Source of the DNA: Cryobacterium algoricola
Lineage (GTDB): Bacteria > Actinomycetota > Actinomycetes > Actinomycetales > Microbacteriaceae
NCBI RefSeq assembly: GCF_004402485.1
Contig: NZ_SOFG01000015.1
Span: 1-50,148 of the forward strand
Length of the DNA: 50,148 bases
Direction: 5' to 3'
Shown: positions 24,272-33,038 of the stretch, in pieces
Position numbering within the stretch: the stretch's first letter is position 1
How the letters are laid out: each line of letters starts with the position of its first letter
The notes under the pieces: model-generated
What the model was told of the DNA's origin: nothing
Database searches by the model: none
What the model saw: only the letters and a program-made list of their open reading frames with translations
Program-made: the position numbers and the translations under genes

Positions 24272-25150
24272 TCACGCGTCGCGGCGCTTGAGCAGCACCG
24301 CGGCGGAGCCGAGGCTCACGATGACCCAGACGAGGACGATGATCAGGTCGACCGTCCAGTCGAGCGGCACCTGGGCGAACTGGATCAGGCCGAACATGCT
24401 GACTCCCGCGGAGGAGATCAGGTACGGGAGCACGTCGGTCGCCCACGTGGCCGGGATCATCTGGAGCACGACCGGGAGGAGCAGGATCACGCCGAGCGCG
24501 ACCGCGATGCTGCCGGCCCCGCTCCGCACGATCGTGCCGATGCCGAGTGCGAACACCGCGACGAGCGCCAGGTACAGCGCACCACCGAGCACGGGGAAGA
24601 TGACCTCGGGGGCGAAGAGGCTCGCGTGCAGGCCCTGGCCGTTCGCGATCGCGACCGTGACGGCGTAGGCGGCGATGTTGCTGACGAGGCCGGCGACGAA
24701 GGTCGTGACGAACAGCACGAGGGCCTTCGCCCAGAGCGCCGGGAGGCGCTTCGGCACCGCAGTCAGGGTGGACCGGATCATGCCCGTCGTGAACTCGCCG
24801 GTAACGACGAGCACGCCGAGCACGGCGACGATGAGCTGGCCGAAGAACACGCCGAAGGTCGAGGCCTGCGCCACGAACCGGGCCTGGTCGGTGCCCGGAA
24901 CCGTCGCGATGTCGGTCCCGGCGAGGTCGAGCCCGAATGCCATGATCGCGGCAAGGCCCATCGACACGACGAGCAGCACGGCGAAGCACCAGATCGTCGA
25001 GCGCACGGTGCTGAGCTTGATCCACTCCGAGCGGATGATGCCGATCGCGTTGAGGTGCGGACCGGTCGGTGTCGACGCGGGCACGAATTCCGTGCCGATG
25101 TCGGCGAGGGTCTCCGGGGTGCCGGCAGCCAGGGTCGTGGGCGTGCTCAT
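24272..25150 (-). CDS. ABC transporter permease
   Basis: 292 residues with six membrane segments. IIRSEWIKLSTVRSTIW near residue 40 is the entry motif of ABC-2 type permeases of the antibiotic/bacitracin export group, and LLKRRDA closes the last helix. The start overlaps the ATPase gene's stop (ATGA). With the ATPase it should form an exporter, probably controlled by the downstream two-component system. The substrate is unknown; a cell-envelope-active compound is a reasonable guess. Confidence 0.88.
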   Translation of the reverse strand: MSTPTTLAAGTPETLADIGTEFVPASTPTGPHLNAIGIIRSEWIKLSTVRSTIWCFAVLLVVSMGLAAIMAFGLDLAGTDIATVPGTDQARFVAQASTFGVFFGQLIVAVLGVLVVTGEFTTGMIRSTLTAVPKRLPALWAKALVLFVTTFVAGLVSNIAAYAVTVAIANGQGLHASLFAPEVIFPVLGGALYLALVAVFALGIGTIVRSGAGSIAVALGVILLLPVVLQMIPATWATDVLPYLISSAGVSMFGLIQFAQVPLDWTVDLIIVLVWVIVSLGSAAVLLKRRDA

Positions 25151-26160
25151 CGTGCTGCCTCCTGCAGTTCGGTCTCGCGCGGATCGTCGTTCGCTGCGGC
25201 ATCCGCTGCGGCATCTGTCGTGTCGGAATCGTCGTCGCCGAATTCGTCGTCGCCGGTGCCGCCGGTGCGGTACTCGACCTCGTTCTTGGTGAGGGACATG
25301 TACGCGTCCTCGAGGGATGCGGTCAGGCTCGTGAGTTCGTGCAGCGCGACGCCGGCCGCTGCGGCCTGGTCGCCGATCTCGGCGGCCGTGATACCCGAGA
25401 TCTGGAGCACGTCCTGTTCGAGGTTCACGACGGTGACCCCGGCCTGCGCGAGCAGGGTGGCGAGTCTGGTCGCCTGCGGGCTGCGCACGCGGACGGTCGC
25501 TCCGCCGGCCTGGCCGATGATCTCGGACACGGGAGCGTCGGCGATGACCCGGCCACGGCCGAGCATGATGATGTGGTCGGCGGTGAGCGCCATCTCACTC
25601 ATCAGGTGCGAGGAGAGCAGCACGGTGCGGCCTTCGCCGGCGAGGTGCCGCATCAGCTTGCGCACCCACAGCACGCCCTCGGGGTCGAGCCCGTTGACGG
25701 GTTCGTCGAGGATCAGGATGCCCGGGTCGCCGAGGAGCGCGGCGGCGATTCCGAGGCGCTGGCCCATGCCGAGGGAGAAACCGCCGACGCGCTTGCGGGC
25801 GACGGAGGTGAGGCCGGTGAGCTCGATCACGTCGTCGACGCGGCTCGTCGGGATGTTGTGGGTCGCGGCCATCGCGAGCAGGTGGTTGCGCGCCGAGCGG
25901 CCGGTGTGGATCGCCTTCGCGTCGAGCAGCACGCCGACCTCACGGAGCGGGGCGCGGAGGTCCTGGTAGCGCTGCCCGTTGACGAGGACCGTGCCGGAGT
26001 CCGGCCGGTCGAGGCCGACGATCATCCGCATTGTCGTGGTCTTGCCCGCGCCGTTCGGGCCGAGCAGGCCCGTCACGGTTCCGGGCTGGATGGTGAAGTC
26101 GATCGCGTCGACCGCGACCTTGCTTCCGTAGCGTTTGGTCAGGGACTGTGCCTGAATCAT
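25147..26160 (-). CDS. ABC transporter ATP-binding protein
   Basis: 337 residues. The Walker A is GPNGAGKT (34-41), the signature is FSLGMGQR and Walker B reads ILILDEPVNGLD. An acidic tail of about 50 residues (DDEFGDDDSDTTDAAADA) ends the protein. The ATG at 26160 is chosen because GAGGAGACGG lies just upstream and the family starts MIQAxxLTKRYG; a longer frame to 26250 would run through the leader hairpin. First gene of the ABC/two-component cluster. Confidence 0.9.
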   Translation of the reverse strand: MIQAQSLTKRYGSKVAVDAIDFTIQPGTVTGLLGPNGAGKTTTMRMIVGLDRPDSGTVLVNGQRYQDLRAPLREVGVLLDAKAIHTGRSARNHLLAMAATHNIPTSRVDDVIELTGLTSVARKRVGGFSLGMGQRLGIAAALLGDPGILILDEPVNGLDPEGVLWVRKLMRHLAGEGRTVLLSSHLMSEMALTADHIIMLGRGRVIADAPVSEIIGQAGGATVRVRSPQATRLATLLAQAGVTVVNLEQDVLQISGITAAEIGDQAAAAGVALHELTSLTASLEDAYMSLTKNEVEYRTGGTGDDEFGDDDSDTTDAAADAAANDDPRETELQEAAR

Positions 26161-26183
26161 CCGTCTCCTCATTCGCATCGTTG

Positions 26184-26224
26184 GCGGGGCCGGACGTCGG
26201 TGGACGTCGGCCCCGCACTCACGA
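26184..26224 (-). promoter_or_regulatory. Leader hairpin and direct repeats before the ABC genes
   Basis: A stem GCGGGGCCGGACGTC/GACGTCGGCCCCGC (one bulge) covers 26184-26216, 24 bases before the start. Inside it GGACGTCGG occurs twice with a 10-bp period (26192 and 26202). TATCGT at 26224-26219 could be the -10 box. This may be a regulator site or an attenuator. Confidence 0.45.
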
Positions 26225-26311
26225 TACGCAGGGCGCCTCTCGGGGCGCATCGGCCGAACGGATGCTTACCGGCCGTTGCGCGTGGTACCCCGGTACGACA
26301 ACCGGGCGCCG

Positions 26312-28408
26312 CTACTTCTTGCGGGACGCCTTCTCATCTGCCGGGGCGTTGCCGGAGGCGCGGAGCGCGGTGTAGTAGTCGCGGGCCTCGTCCTGGCGTT
26401 CCTGCTCCGCTCCGGAGGCGATCTTCGCGCGCAGGTGCTCGGGGCTGTACCCGAACGAGTCCACGAGGTCCTGGGCGAAGGGGCGCAGGCGGGCGATGAT
26501 CCGGTCGATGTACGCCGTGACCGACTGGGCACGCTGCGCGGACAGGCGTCCGTTGATCAGGTACCAGGCGAGGTGCTTCTCGACGAGTCCGAGCCCGAAC
26601 AGGTCGCGCAGCCAGGTCAGCACCTGCTTGTTGCCGGCATCCGTCGTGTGCTCGACGGCGCGGGTGAAGGCCTCCCACTGCAGGAGCTCGCCGTGCGCGC
26701 GGGCCGCCTCGATGAGTTCGTCCTGGTGCGAGTTGAACAGGTCGGCGGACTGCTGCGGGGACAGCTTGCTCGCCGGGCGGAGCTTGCCGGCGATGTCGCG
26801 GATCATGGTCTCGACCCGGTCGGTGAGCAGCTCCCGTTGCACGTTCGTCTCGCGGAGCTGGCCGACCGATCGCGCGGTCGAACCGAAGTCGGCGACGGCC
26901 TGGCCGAGGGTGCGGAGGCCGGTGTTGTGCAGGGCACGGTCGGTGGCCTGCTGCACGACGTAGCGGGCGAGGACCCCGCTGCCGGCGTCGGCGAACTTGC
27001 GGCTGAAGTCGGTGAGGAGCCGCTTGGCGACGAGCTGGAGCAGGACGGTGTTGTCGCCCTCGAAGGTCACGTAGACGTCGAGGTCGGCGCGGAGGCCGAC
27101 GAGGCGGTTCTCGGCGAGGAAGCCGGCGCCGCCGCAGGCCTCGCGGGCCTCCTGGATGGTGTCCAGTGCTGCCCAGCTCGAGAGCGGCTTGAGGGCTGCG
27201 GCGAGGGTTTCCAGGTCCTGGCGGTCGGCATCCGTGTCTGCGACGCCGCTGAAGACCTTGTCGAAGGCGACCAGGAACTCGTCGTGGGCGAAGGTCTGCG
27301 CGTAGGTCGTCGCGATGCGCGGCAGGAGTCGGCGCTGGTGGCGCTGGTAGTCGAGGATGACCTGTTCGGCCTCGCCGCCGGCGGTGAACTGGCGGCGCTG
27401 GCTGCCGTAGGTGACGGCGATGGTGAGGGCCATGGCGGATGCCTGGGTCGCGGCCCCGTCGAGGGACACCCGGCCCTGCACGAGGGTTCCGAGCATCGTG
27501 AAGAACCGGCGGCCGGGGCTCGAGATGGCACTCGAGTACGTGCCGTCTTCGGCGACGTCGCCGTAGCGGTTGAGCAGGTTCTCGCGGGGGATGCGGACGT
27601 GGTCGAAGGCGAGCCTGCCGTTGTCGATGCCGTTGAGGCCGCCCTTGAGGCCGTCGTCCTCGCCGCTGACGCCGGGCAGGAAGGCGCCGGTCTCGTCGCG
27701 GAGGGGCATCCAGAAGGCGTGGACGCCGTGGTTGACGCCGCCCGTGATGAGCTGGGCGAAGAGCACGGCCGCGATGCCGTCGTTCGCGGCGTTGCCGAGG
27801 TAGTCCTTCCAGGCAGCGCGGAACGGGGTGTGTACGACGAATTCCTGGGTCTCCGGGTCGTAGGTCGCCGTGGTAGCGATGCTCGCGACGTCGGAGCCGT
27901 GGCCGGTCTCGGTCATCGCGAAGACGCCGGGGGTGGCGAGGCTCATGATGCCGGGCAGGTAGGCGTCGTGGTGCGTGCGGGTGCCGAGGTGCATCACGGC
28001 GGAGCCGAAGAGGCCCCACTGTACGCCGGCCTTGATCTGCAGGCTCGGGTCGGCGGTGACGAGTTCTTCGAACCCGGCGATGTTGCCGCCGTGGTTGTCT
28101 TCGCCGCCGAGGTGCACCGGGAAGGCGCGGTGTACGTGGCCCTCCGCGGCGAGGAGCTTCAGCTGCTCGAGCACGCGCAGACGGTGCTCGGCCATCGAGA
28201 GGCCGGGTACACCCTGGAGCTCGGGGCGGGCGGTGAGCTTTCGGGCCTCGATCCGGATCTCCGGCCAGCTGCCGAGCAACTGGCGGCTGAGCGCCGCGAC
28301 GTTGATCGAGGGAACCGGGGTGAAGGTGCCGGTGGGGGCGGGTTTAGGGGCGACCGGGGAGGGCGTCGCCGGTGTCAGAGGTGCGGAGCGCTGGGCAGTG
28401 TCAACCAT
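26312..28408 (-). CDS. Acyl-CoA oxidase/dehydrogenase-family flavoprotein
   Basis: 698 residues, the size of acyl-CoA oxidases rather than the roughly 380 of classical dehydrogenases. The middle domain contains GVFAMTETGHGSDVASI (FAD/substrate binding), then GRVSLDGAATQ and REACGGAGFL. TFEGDNTVLLQLVAKRLL carries the expected catalytic Glu (EGDN). It oxidises acyl-CoA to the 2-enoyl form; whether oxygen or another acceptor is used cannot be told. The N-terminal 35 residues are Pro/Ala rich. A 15-bp periodic repeat lies 33-92 bases upstream of the start. Confidence 0.88.
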   Translation of the reverse strand: MVDTAQRSAPLTPATPSPVAPKPAPTGTFTPVPSINVAALSRQLLGSWPEIRIEARKLTARPELQGVPGLSMAEHRLRVLEQLKLLAAEGHVHRAFPVHLGGEDNHGGNIAGFEELVTADPSLQIKAGVQWGLFGSAVMHLGTRTHHDAYLPGIMSLATPGVFAMTETGHGSDVASIATTATYDPETQEFVVHTPFRAAWKDYLGNAANDGIAAVLFAQLITGGVNHGVHAFWMPLRDETGAFLPGVSGEDDGLKGGLNGIDNGRLAFDHVRIPRENLLNRYGDVAEDGTYSSAISSPGRRFFTMLGTLVQGRVSLDGAATQASAMALTIAVTYGSQRRQFTAGGEAEQVILDYQRHQRRLLPRIATTYAQTFAHDEFLVAFDKVFSGVADTDADRQDLETLAAALKPLSSWAALDTIQEAREACGGAGFLAENRLVGLRADLDVYVTFEGDNTVLLQLVAKRLLTDFSRKFADAGSGVLARYVVQQATDRALHNTGLRTLGQAVADFGSTARSVGQLRETNVQRELLTDRVETMIRDIAGKLRPASKLSPQQSADLFNSHQDELIEAARAHGELLQWEAFTRAVEHTTDAGNKQVLTWLRDLFGLGLVEKHLAWYLINGRLSAQRAQSVTAYIDRIIARLRPFAQDLVDSFGYSPEHLRAKIASGAEQERQDEARDYYTALRASGNAPADEKASRKK

Positions 28409-28440
28409 CGTTGGTCCTTTGTTCTCGCTCGAACTCGAAA

Positions 28441-28500
28441 TTTTCTACGCGGACGTTGTCTACAGAGATTTTTTGCAGGCAGAATTTTTCTACACACTAG
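28441..28500. repeat. Four imperfect 15-bp units upstream of the acyl-CoA oxidase gene
   Basis: Units start at 28441 (TTTTCTACGC), 28456 (TTGTCTACAG), 28471 (TTTTGCAGGC) and 28486 (TTTTCTACAC), 15 bases apart. They lie in an AT-rich leader within GC-rich DNA. The opposite-strand core is GTGTAGAAAA. They may be regulator sites. Confidence 0.5.
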
Positions 28501-28632
28501 GGCGGGTCGGCGAGGGCCGGAAATAGTGCATGACGAGGCTACAAAGGCGGGTGCCGCGCCCGGCATCCGCCTTGTAGCTTTCCACAGGTGCCGCGCCCGA
28601 ACGAGTGCCCTTAGGCACAAAGGCGAGAAATC

Positions 28633-30666
28633 CTAAGCGGATGCCGCGGCGACGACCTCGAGGACGCCTTCCCCGTAGGCCTCGAGTTTCTTGGCGCCGA
28701 CCCCGGAGATGCCGTCGAGGTCGCCGACGCTGCCGGGGTTCGCGACGGCGATCGCGATCAGGGTCGCGTCGCCGAAGACGATGTACGCGGGAACGCCCTG
28801 CTCCTTCGACACGGCCGAGCGCCAGGCCCGGAGTGCCTGGAACAGCGCCTCCTGCTGCGGGGTGAGATCGGCGGCCGCGGCCTTCGCGGCGCCGGTGCGG
28901 GCGGAGGACGTCGACCGGGCGGCGCGCTCGGGTTCGCTGCGGAGTTCGACGGTGCGGTGGCCGCCGAGCACCTCGGTGGCGACCGGGGTGAGCACGAGGG
29001 TGCCGTATTCGCCGGAGGTGGCGAGGATGCCCTGGGCGAGCAGCTGGCGCACGACGCCGCGCCACTGCTGGTCGGACAGGTCGGCGCCGATGCCCCAGGT
29101 CGCGAGCTGTTCGTGGTGGTGCTGGGTGGTGCGCGGGGTGGTCTTGCCGCGGAGGATGTCGACGATCTGGCCGGCGCCGAAACGTTGGTTGCGCTCGCGG
29201 AGCAGCCGCACGATGGTGGAGAGCAGTTTCTGGGCCGGCACGGTGCCGTCCCAGCCGACGGGCGGTTCGAGGCAGGTGTCGCAGTTGCCGCAGGGTTCGC
29301 TCGCCTGGCCGAAGTAGCGCAGCAGGTTGACCCTGCGGCAGTGCACCGTCTCGCAGAGGGCGAGCATGGCGTCGAGGTGGGCGGAGAGCTTGCGGCGGTG
29401 GGCGAGGTCGCCGGGCGACTCGTCGATCATGCGGCGCTGCTGCACGACGTCCTGCAGGCCGTAGGCGAGCCAGCCGGTCGAGGGCAGGCCGTCGCGGCCG
29501 GCGCGGCCGGTCTCCTGGTAGTAGCCCTCGACGGACTTCGGCAGGTCGATGTGGGCGACGAAGCGCACGTCGGGCTTGTCGATGCCCATGCCGAACGCGA
29601 TCGTCGCGACGATGATCACGCCCTCCTCGCGGAGGAACCGGGACTGGTTGCGGGCGCGCACGGCCTGGTCGAGGCCGGCGTGGTACGGCAGGGCGTTGAG
29701 GCCGTTGGCGCGCAGGAATTCGGCGGTCGCCTCGACGCTCTTGCGGCTGAGCGCGTAGACGATCCCGGCATCGTGCGGGTGCTCCGTCTTGATGAAGGAG
29801 AGCAGTTGCTTGCGGGGTTCGGCCTTCGCGACGATCCGGTACTGGATGTTCGGACGGTCGAAGCTCGCGACGAAGTGCCGCGCGCCCTCGAGTTGCAGGC
29901 GCTGGGTGAGTTCTTGGTGCGTCGCATCCGTCGCCGTGGCGGTGAGGGCGATGCGCGGCACGTCGGGCCAGCGGTCGGCGAGCTCGGACAGGGCGAGGTA
30001 GTCGGGGCGGAAGTCGTGGCCCCACTGCGAGACGCAGTGGGCCTCGTCGATGGCGAAGAGCGCGATGGTGCCGCGCTCGAGGAAGCGCTTGGTGGCCTCG
30101 GAGGAGAGTCGTTCGGGGGCGACGTAGAGCAAGTCGAGGTTGCCGGCGAGGTAGTCGCGTTCGACACGGGAGCGTTCGGCGGAATCCTGGCTCGAGTTGA
30201 GGAATTCGGCGCGGACACCGACGGCAGTGAGGGCGTCGACCTGGTCTTGCATGAGGGCGATCAACGGGGAGATGACGATGCCGGTGCCCTCGCGCACGAG
30301 GGACGGGATCTGGTAACAGAGGCTCTTGCCGCCGCCGGTGGGCATCAGGACGACGGCGTCGCCGCCCCCGATGACCTGGTCGATGATGGCGGCCTGCTCG
30401 CCGCGGAACGAGTCGTAGCCGAACACCGTACGGAGCGCATCCGCTGCGGTCGCGAACTTCGCGGTGGCGCGGCGGGGCGGGGCGGATGCCTGTGCGAACG
30501 CGCCCGCGGATGCCGCGCGCCGCGGGGCACCGGCTCCCGGGCCAGAGTCCTGCCCGTCGCCCGCTCCGTAGTCCGGGGGCGGCGGAGCGTCGTAGTCCTC
30601 CGGCGCATCGCGGTCGTCGGGCACCCACTCGTCCGGTTCACGGGGCAGTTCGGCAGTCCAACTCAC
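28633..30666 (-). CDS. recQ: ATP-dependent DNA helicase RecQ
   Basis: 677 residues. Walker A PTGGGKS (about 109-115), [15 protein letters not shown] (motif II with the RecQ aromatic loop), TATATD and ETGRAGRDG are all intact. The zinc site has four Cys (CETVHC...CGNCDTC), then the winged helix and a C-terminal HRDC domain (about 590-670). An acidic Pro-rich extension of about 65 residues precedes the helicase. The start is GTG with TAGACT exactly six bases upstream, so the mRNA is probably leaderless. Role: 3'-5' unwinding in recombination and fork repair. Confidence 0.95.
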   Translation of the reverse strand: MSWTAELPREPDEWVPDDRDAPEDYDAPPPPDYGAGDGQDSGPGAGAPRRAASAGAFAQASAPPRRATAKFATAADALRTVFGYDSFRGEQAAIIDQVIGGGDAVVLMPTGGGKSLCYQIPSLVREGTGIVISPLIALMQDQVDALTAVGVRAEFLNSSQDSAERSRVERDYLAGNLDLLYVAPERLSSEATKRFLERGTIALFAIDEAHCVSQWGHDFRPDYLALSELADRWPDVPRIALTATATDATHQELTQRLQLEGARHFVASFDRPNIQYRIVAKAEPRKQLLSFIKTEHPHDAGIVYALSRKSVEATAEFLRANGLNALPYHAGLDQAVRARNQSRFLREEGVIIVATIAFGMGIDKPDVRFVAHIDLPKSVEGYYQETGRAGRDGLPSTGWLAYGLQDVVQQRRMIDESPGDLAHRRKLSAHLDAMLALCETVHCRRVNLLRYFGQASEPCGNCDTCLEPPVGWDGTVPAQKLLSTIVRLLRERNQRFGAGQIVDILRGKTTPRTTQHHHEQLATWGIGADLSDQQWRGVVRQLLAQGILATSGEYGTLVLTPVATEVLGGHRTVELRSEPERAARSTSSARTGAAKAAAADLTPQQEALFQALRAWRSAVSKEQGVPAYIVFGDATLIAIAVANPGSVGDLDGISGVGAKKLEAYGEGVLEVVAAASA

Positions 30667-30724
30667 CCCGCGAGTCTACCGGCGACCCCGGACACCCTCG
30701 CCGGCTTTCCCCACCCCGCCCATC

Positions 30725-30787
30725 CCGCGAGAGTACGAAAAGTGCCCCTTCCCGCAGCGGGAAGGGGCACTTTCTCCGCTCTCGCGG
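30725..30787 (-). terminator. Nested long inverted repeat between the copper genes and recQ
   Basis: Inner 15-bp perfect stem (30739-30753/30759-30773) with loop GCAGC, and outer 9-bp perfect arms CCGCGAGAG/CTCTCGCGG (30725-30733/30779-30787) separated by 5-base bulges. It lies 17 bases after the CopC gene's stop and ends that transcript; read leftwards the inner stem is followed by TTTTC. Confidence 0.7.
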
Positions 30788-30803
30788 CAATGGGTGGGGC
30801 GGG

Positions 30804-31421
30804 TTAGGGGGTGGGGCGGCGGCGGGTGAGGAGGAGGGTGGCGGCTACGGCGACGATGACGGCAGCGGCCGCGCCGCCGATCCAGAGCAGGTCGGTGGGG
30901 GCGACCGCGCCTTGCGCGGCGCCGGAGGGGGCGGATGCTGCGGGGGTGTCCGTGGGGGTGGTCGTGCCGCAGGTCGGGGCGGCGGCGAGGCCCGGCGCCA
31001 GGACCTGGCCGGCTGCGGGCTGCCACGTGAAGGTGTAGCTGCCCGAGACGGGGTGCCCGTCGGTCGAGACGACCTGCCAGGTCACGGTGTACTCCCCCGG
31101 CTGGCCGAGCTGGGCCGTGGTCTCGAGTTTCGCGCCGAACAGGGTGATGCAGCCGTCGCCGTAATAGAGAGGTGCGTCGGTCGGACCGCTGATCCGCATG
31201 GCGTTGCCGGTTCCGGTGCCGTCGAGGTTCAGCAGGGTGTCGTTCGTGGTCACGGTGAAGTGGCCCGGCTGCTCGGTCACGACCGAGTTCTCCGCGGGCG
31301 CGTAACCGACCGGGTAGTTGTGCGCGGATGCCGGGGCGGCGGAGAACCCCAGCGCCGCGGCAACCACGGCCGCGACGCCGAGCGCGCGCAGGGACCAGTC
31401 GCGGACGTGGTTGCGTCGCAT
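30804..31421 (-). CDS. CopC-domain copper-binding exported protein
   Basis: 205 residues. The signal peptide ends at PASASA-like APASAHNYP, so the mature N-terminus would start with the His expected to bind copper. The CopC fold includes APAENSVVTEQPGHFTVT, GEYTVTWQVVSTDGHPVSGSYTF with the conserved His. A Thr/Ala linker leads to a C-terminal membrane helix (about 178-198) and RRRP anchor. AGGAGAG lies upstream of the ATG. Third gene of a copper operon after YcnI, 9 bases apart. Confidence 0.88.
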   Translation of the reverse strand: MRRNHVRDWSLRALGVAAVVAAALGFSAAPASAHNYPVGYAPAENSVVTEQPGHFTVTTNDTLLNLDGTGTGNAMRISGPTDAPLYYGDGCITLFGAKLETTAQLGQPGEYTVTWQVVSTDGHPVSGSYTFTWQPAAGQVLAPGLAAAPTCGTTTPTDTPAASAPSGAAQGAVAPTDLLWIGGAAAAVIVAVAATLLLTRRRPTP

Positions 31422-31430
31422 GGTTCTCTC

Positions 31431-32147
31431 CTAGGCCGAGTGCTTGCGGCGGGCGGTGATCGCGAGCACGAGCCCGACGACGCCGACGACGAGTCCGCCG
31501 ACTCCGAGCACCCGGGCGAGCACGTCGGGGGCGGATGCCGAGGCAGCCGTCGCTTCGGAGCTCGCTTCGGTGGTGGTGTCGGTGTGGGCGGCGCCGTGCT
31601 CATCGGAGGCGACGGCCGCGGTGACCGCGATCGACGGCGCCGGGTGCTCCGGCTCGGCCTCCCCCTCGACGGTGTGCGCGTCCCAGTTCGTCGAACCGGT
31701 GACACAGGTCTGCACGACGGGGAACTCGAGGGTCGTGCCCGCGGCATCCGCCGGCAGCATCAGGCTGAGGTCGAAGGTCGTGCGCAGGCCATCGGCCATC
31801 GGGGTGATCGCCGTGTACACGACGCCACCGATGCGGGTCGTGATCGAGTTGCCGTCGTCGTCGGTGATCGGGGTCGCGAGCGGGGTCTCGGTCTTCGCGA
31901 CCGTCCAGAGCGGGTTGACGGTCGGCGTCACGCTCGCGATGCTCTCCGGGATCGCGATGCTGATGGAGGTCGTCGGCGAGCCTGTGCAGCCGTGCGGGAG
32001 CGCGAAGCTCAGCACGGTGTACGAGCCGGCCGCGGCCGACGACGGGTCGATCTCGATGTGCGCGCTCGCGGAGAGCGGGGCGGCGAGGGCGAGAATGCCG
32101 CCGGCGAGCAGGGCGGATGCCGCGAGGGCGGTGGTCTTGAACGTCAC
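31431..32147 (-). CDS. YcnI-family copper-associated exported protein
   Basis: 238 residues. The signal peptide ends at LSASAHIEID, leaving His at the mature N-terminus as in the YcnI family (DUF1775), which binds copper outside the membrane. FALPHGCTGSPTTSISIAIP and VVQTCVTGSTNWD are family segments. A C-terminal helix anchors it (about 210-232). The start is GTG with AAGGAA upstream. It lies between the unknown membrane protein and CopC, and the three are probably one transcript. Confidence 0.88.
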   Translation of the reverse strand: MTFKTTALAASALLAGGILALAAPLSASAHIEIDPSSAAAGSYTVLSFALPHGCTGSPTTSISIAIPESIASVTPTVNPLWTVAKTETPLATPITDDDGNSITTRIGGVVYTAITPMADGLRTTFDLSLMLPADAAGTTLEFPVVQTCVTGSTNWDAHTVEGEAEPEHPAPSIAVTAAVASDEHGAAHTDTTTEASSEATAASASAPDVLARVLGVGGLVVGVVGLVLAITARRKHSA

Positions 32148-32247
32148 TGTGGTTCCTTAGATGGTTGGCGCCGCCGAACGACCGGGGCATCGGGCTGCAG
32201 CGCACGCGACTGCCCCTGGTTCGGAGCGAAAAGCAAAACGGTCTGGT

Positions 32248-32925
32248 CTAGGCGAATCGCAGGGTCGCCGGCGGGCCGCGGTGCCGCATCACGGACAGGG
32301 AAACCAGGAGTTTGCGGGGCAAGACGATGCGGGCCAGTGCGGGGGCGCTGTGCCCGGTGCGCGCGCGGACCGGCAGGGCGCGGGAGACCAGAATCCTGCG
32401 GACGACCAACCGCGCACTCGCGACGAGGACTCCGAGCGCGCGCGTACCGTGCCGCAGTGCGACGATCGTCACCACGGCCGCCAGGAGGTGCGCAAGCCAC
32501 ATCAGCGCCGCGTCGAGGGGGGCCGCGGACATGCCGGCCATCGACGGGGCCGAATGAGCATCGGACAGGCCGGGCGCGGTCGTCGCCCCCGACTGCACCG
32601 CGAGCAAAGCGGAACCGGCCGCGTGGCTGTGGGCGGGCAGGGTGCCGGCCAGGGCATCCGCCCGGAGGGAACCGCCGGACGCGCCGAGGGAGAACAGACC
32701 GTGGAAGATCAGCTGGCTCGCGAGCACGGCTGTCGCGGTGCGCCAGAGGGAGCGAGTGCCGCCGGACAGGCCTACGCAGACGATGCCGGCGAAGGCGAGG
32801 GAGACGACGACGGGGAGGAGACCGGGGGTCGCGCCACCGCCGAGGGTGTGCGAGAGGGCCGCGACGAAGGTCGCGAAACCCGCGATCGCCCAGCCGCGGA
32901 CGAAGCGCGTCCAGCGTGCGGTCAT
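32248..32925 (-). CDS. Membrane protein of the copper locus, function unknown
   Basis: 225 residues with about five membrane segments and a His/Ser/Met-rich extracytoplasmic loop (PAHSHAAGSALL, then DAHSAPSMAGMSAAP) that could bind copper. The C-terminus is basic and ends in MRHRGPPATLRFA. A strong GGAGG site precedes the ATG. First gene of the copper operon; its position suggests a metal role, but I do not recognise a family. Confidence 0.65.
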   Translation of the reverse strand: MTARWTRFVRGWAIAGFATFVAALSHTLGGGATPGLLPVVVSLAFAGIVCVGLSGGTRSLWRTATAVLASQLIFHGLFSLGASGGSLRADALAGTLPAHSHAAGSALLAVQSGATTAPGLSDAHSAPSMAGMSAAPLDAALMWLAHLLAAVVTIVALRHGTRALGVLVASARLVVRRILVSRALPVRARTGHSAPALARIVLPRKLLVSLSVMRHRGPPATLRFA

Positions 32926-33038
32926 TGTCCCTCCTTCGGCCGTATGGCTCCCACCATACCGGTGCCGGAATCGGCACCGGTGCCCGGGAAGTGTGCAGGC
33001 CTGTGCCGGCGCGCGGCACTCGCCTAGGCTGGATGCCT

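Noticed and set aside
26276..28636. 786-codon plus-strand ORF
   Set aside because: It is antisense to the acyl-CoA oxidase gene, whose motifs are complete.
28490..30628. 712-codon minus-strand ORF
   Set aside because: It is a frame shadow of recQ with Arg/Pro-rich, low-complexity translation; recQ is plainly the gene.
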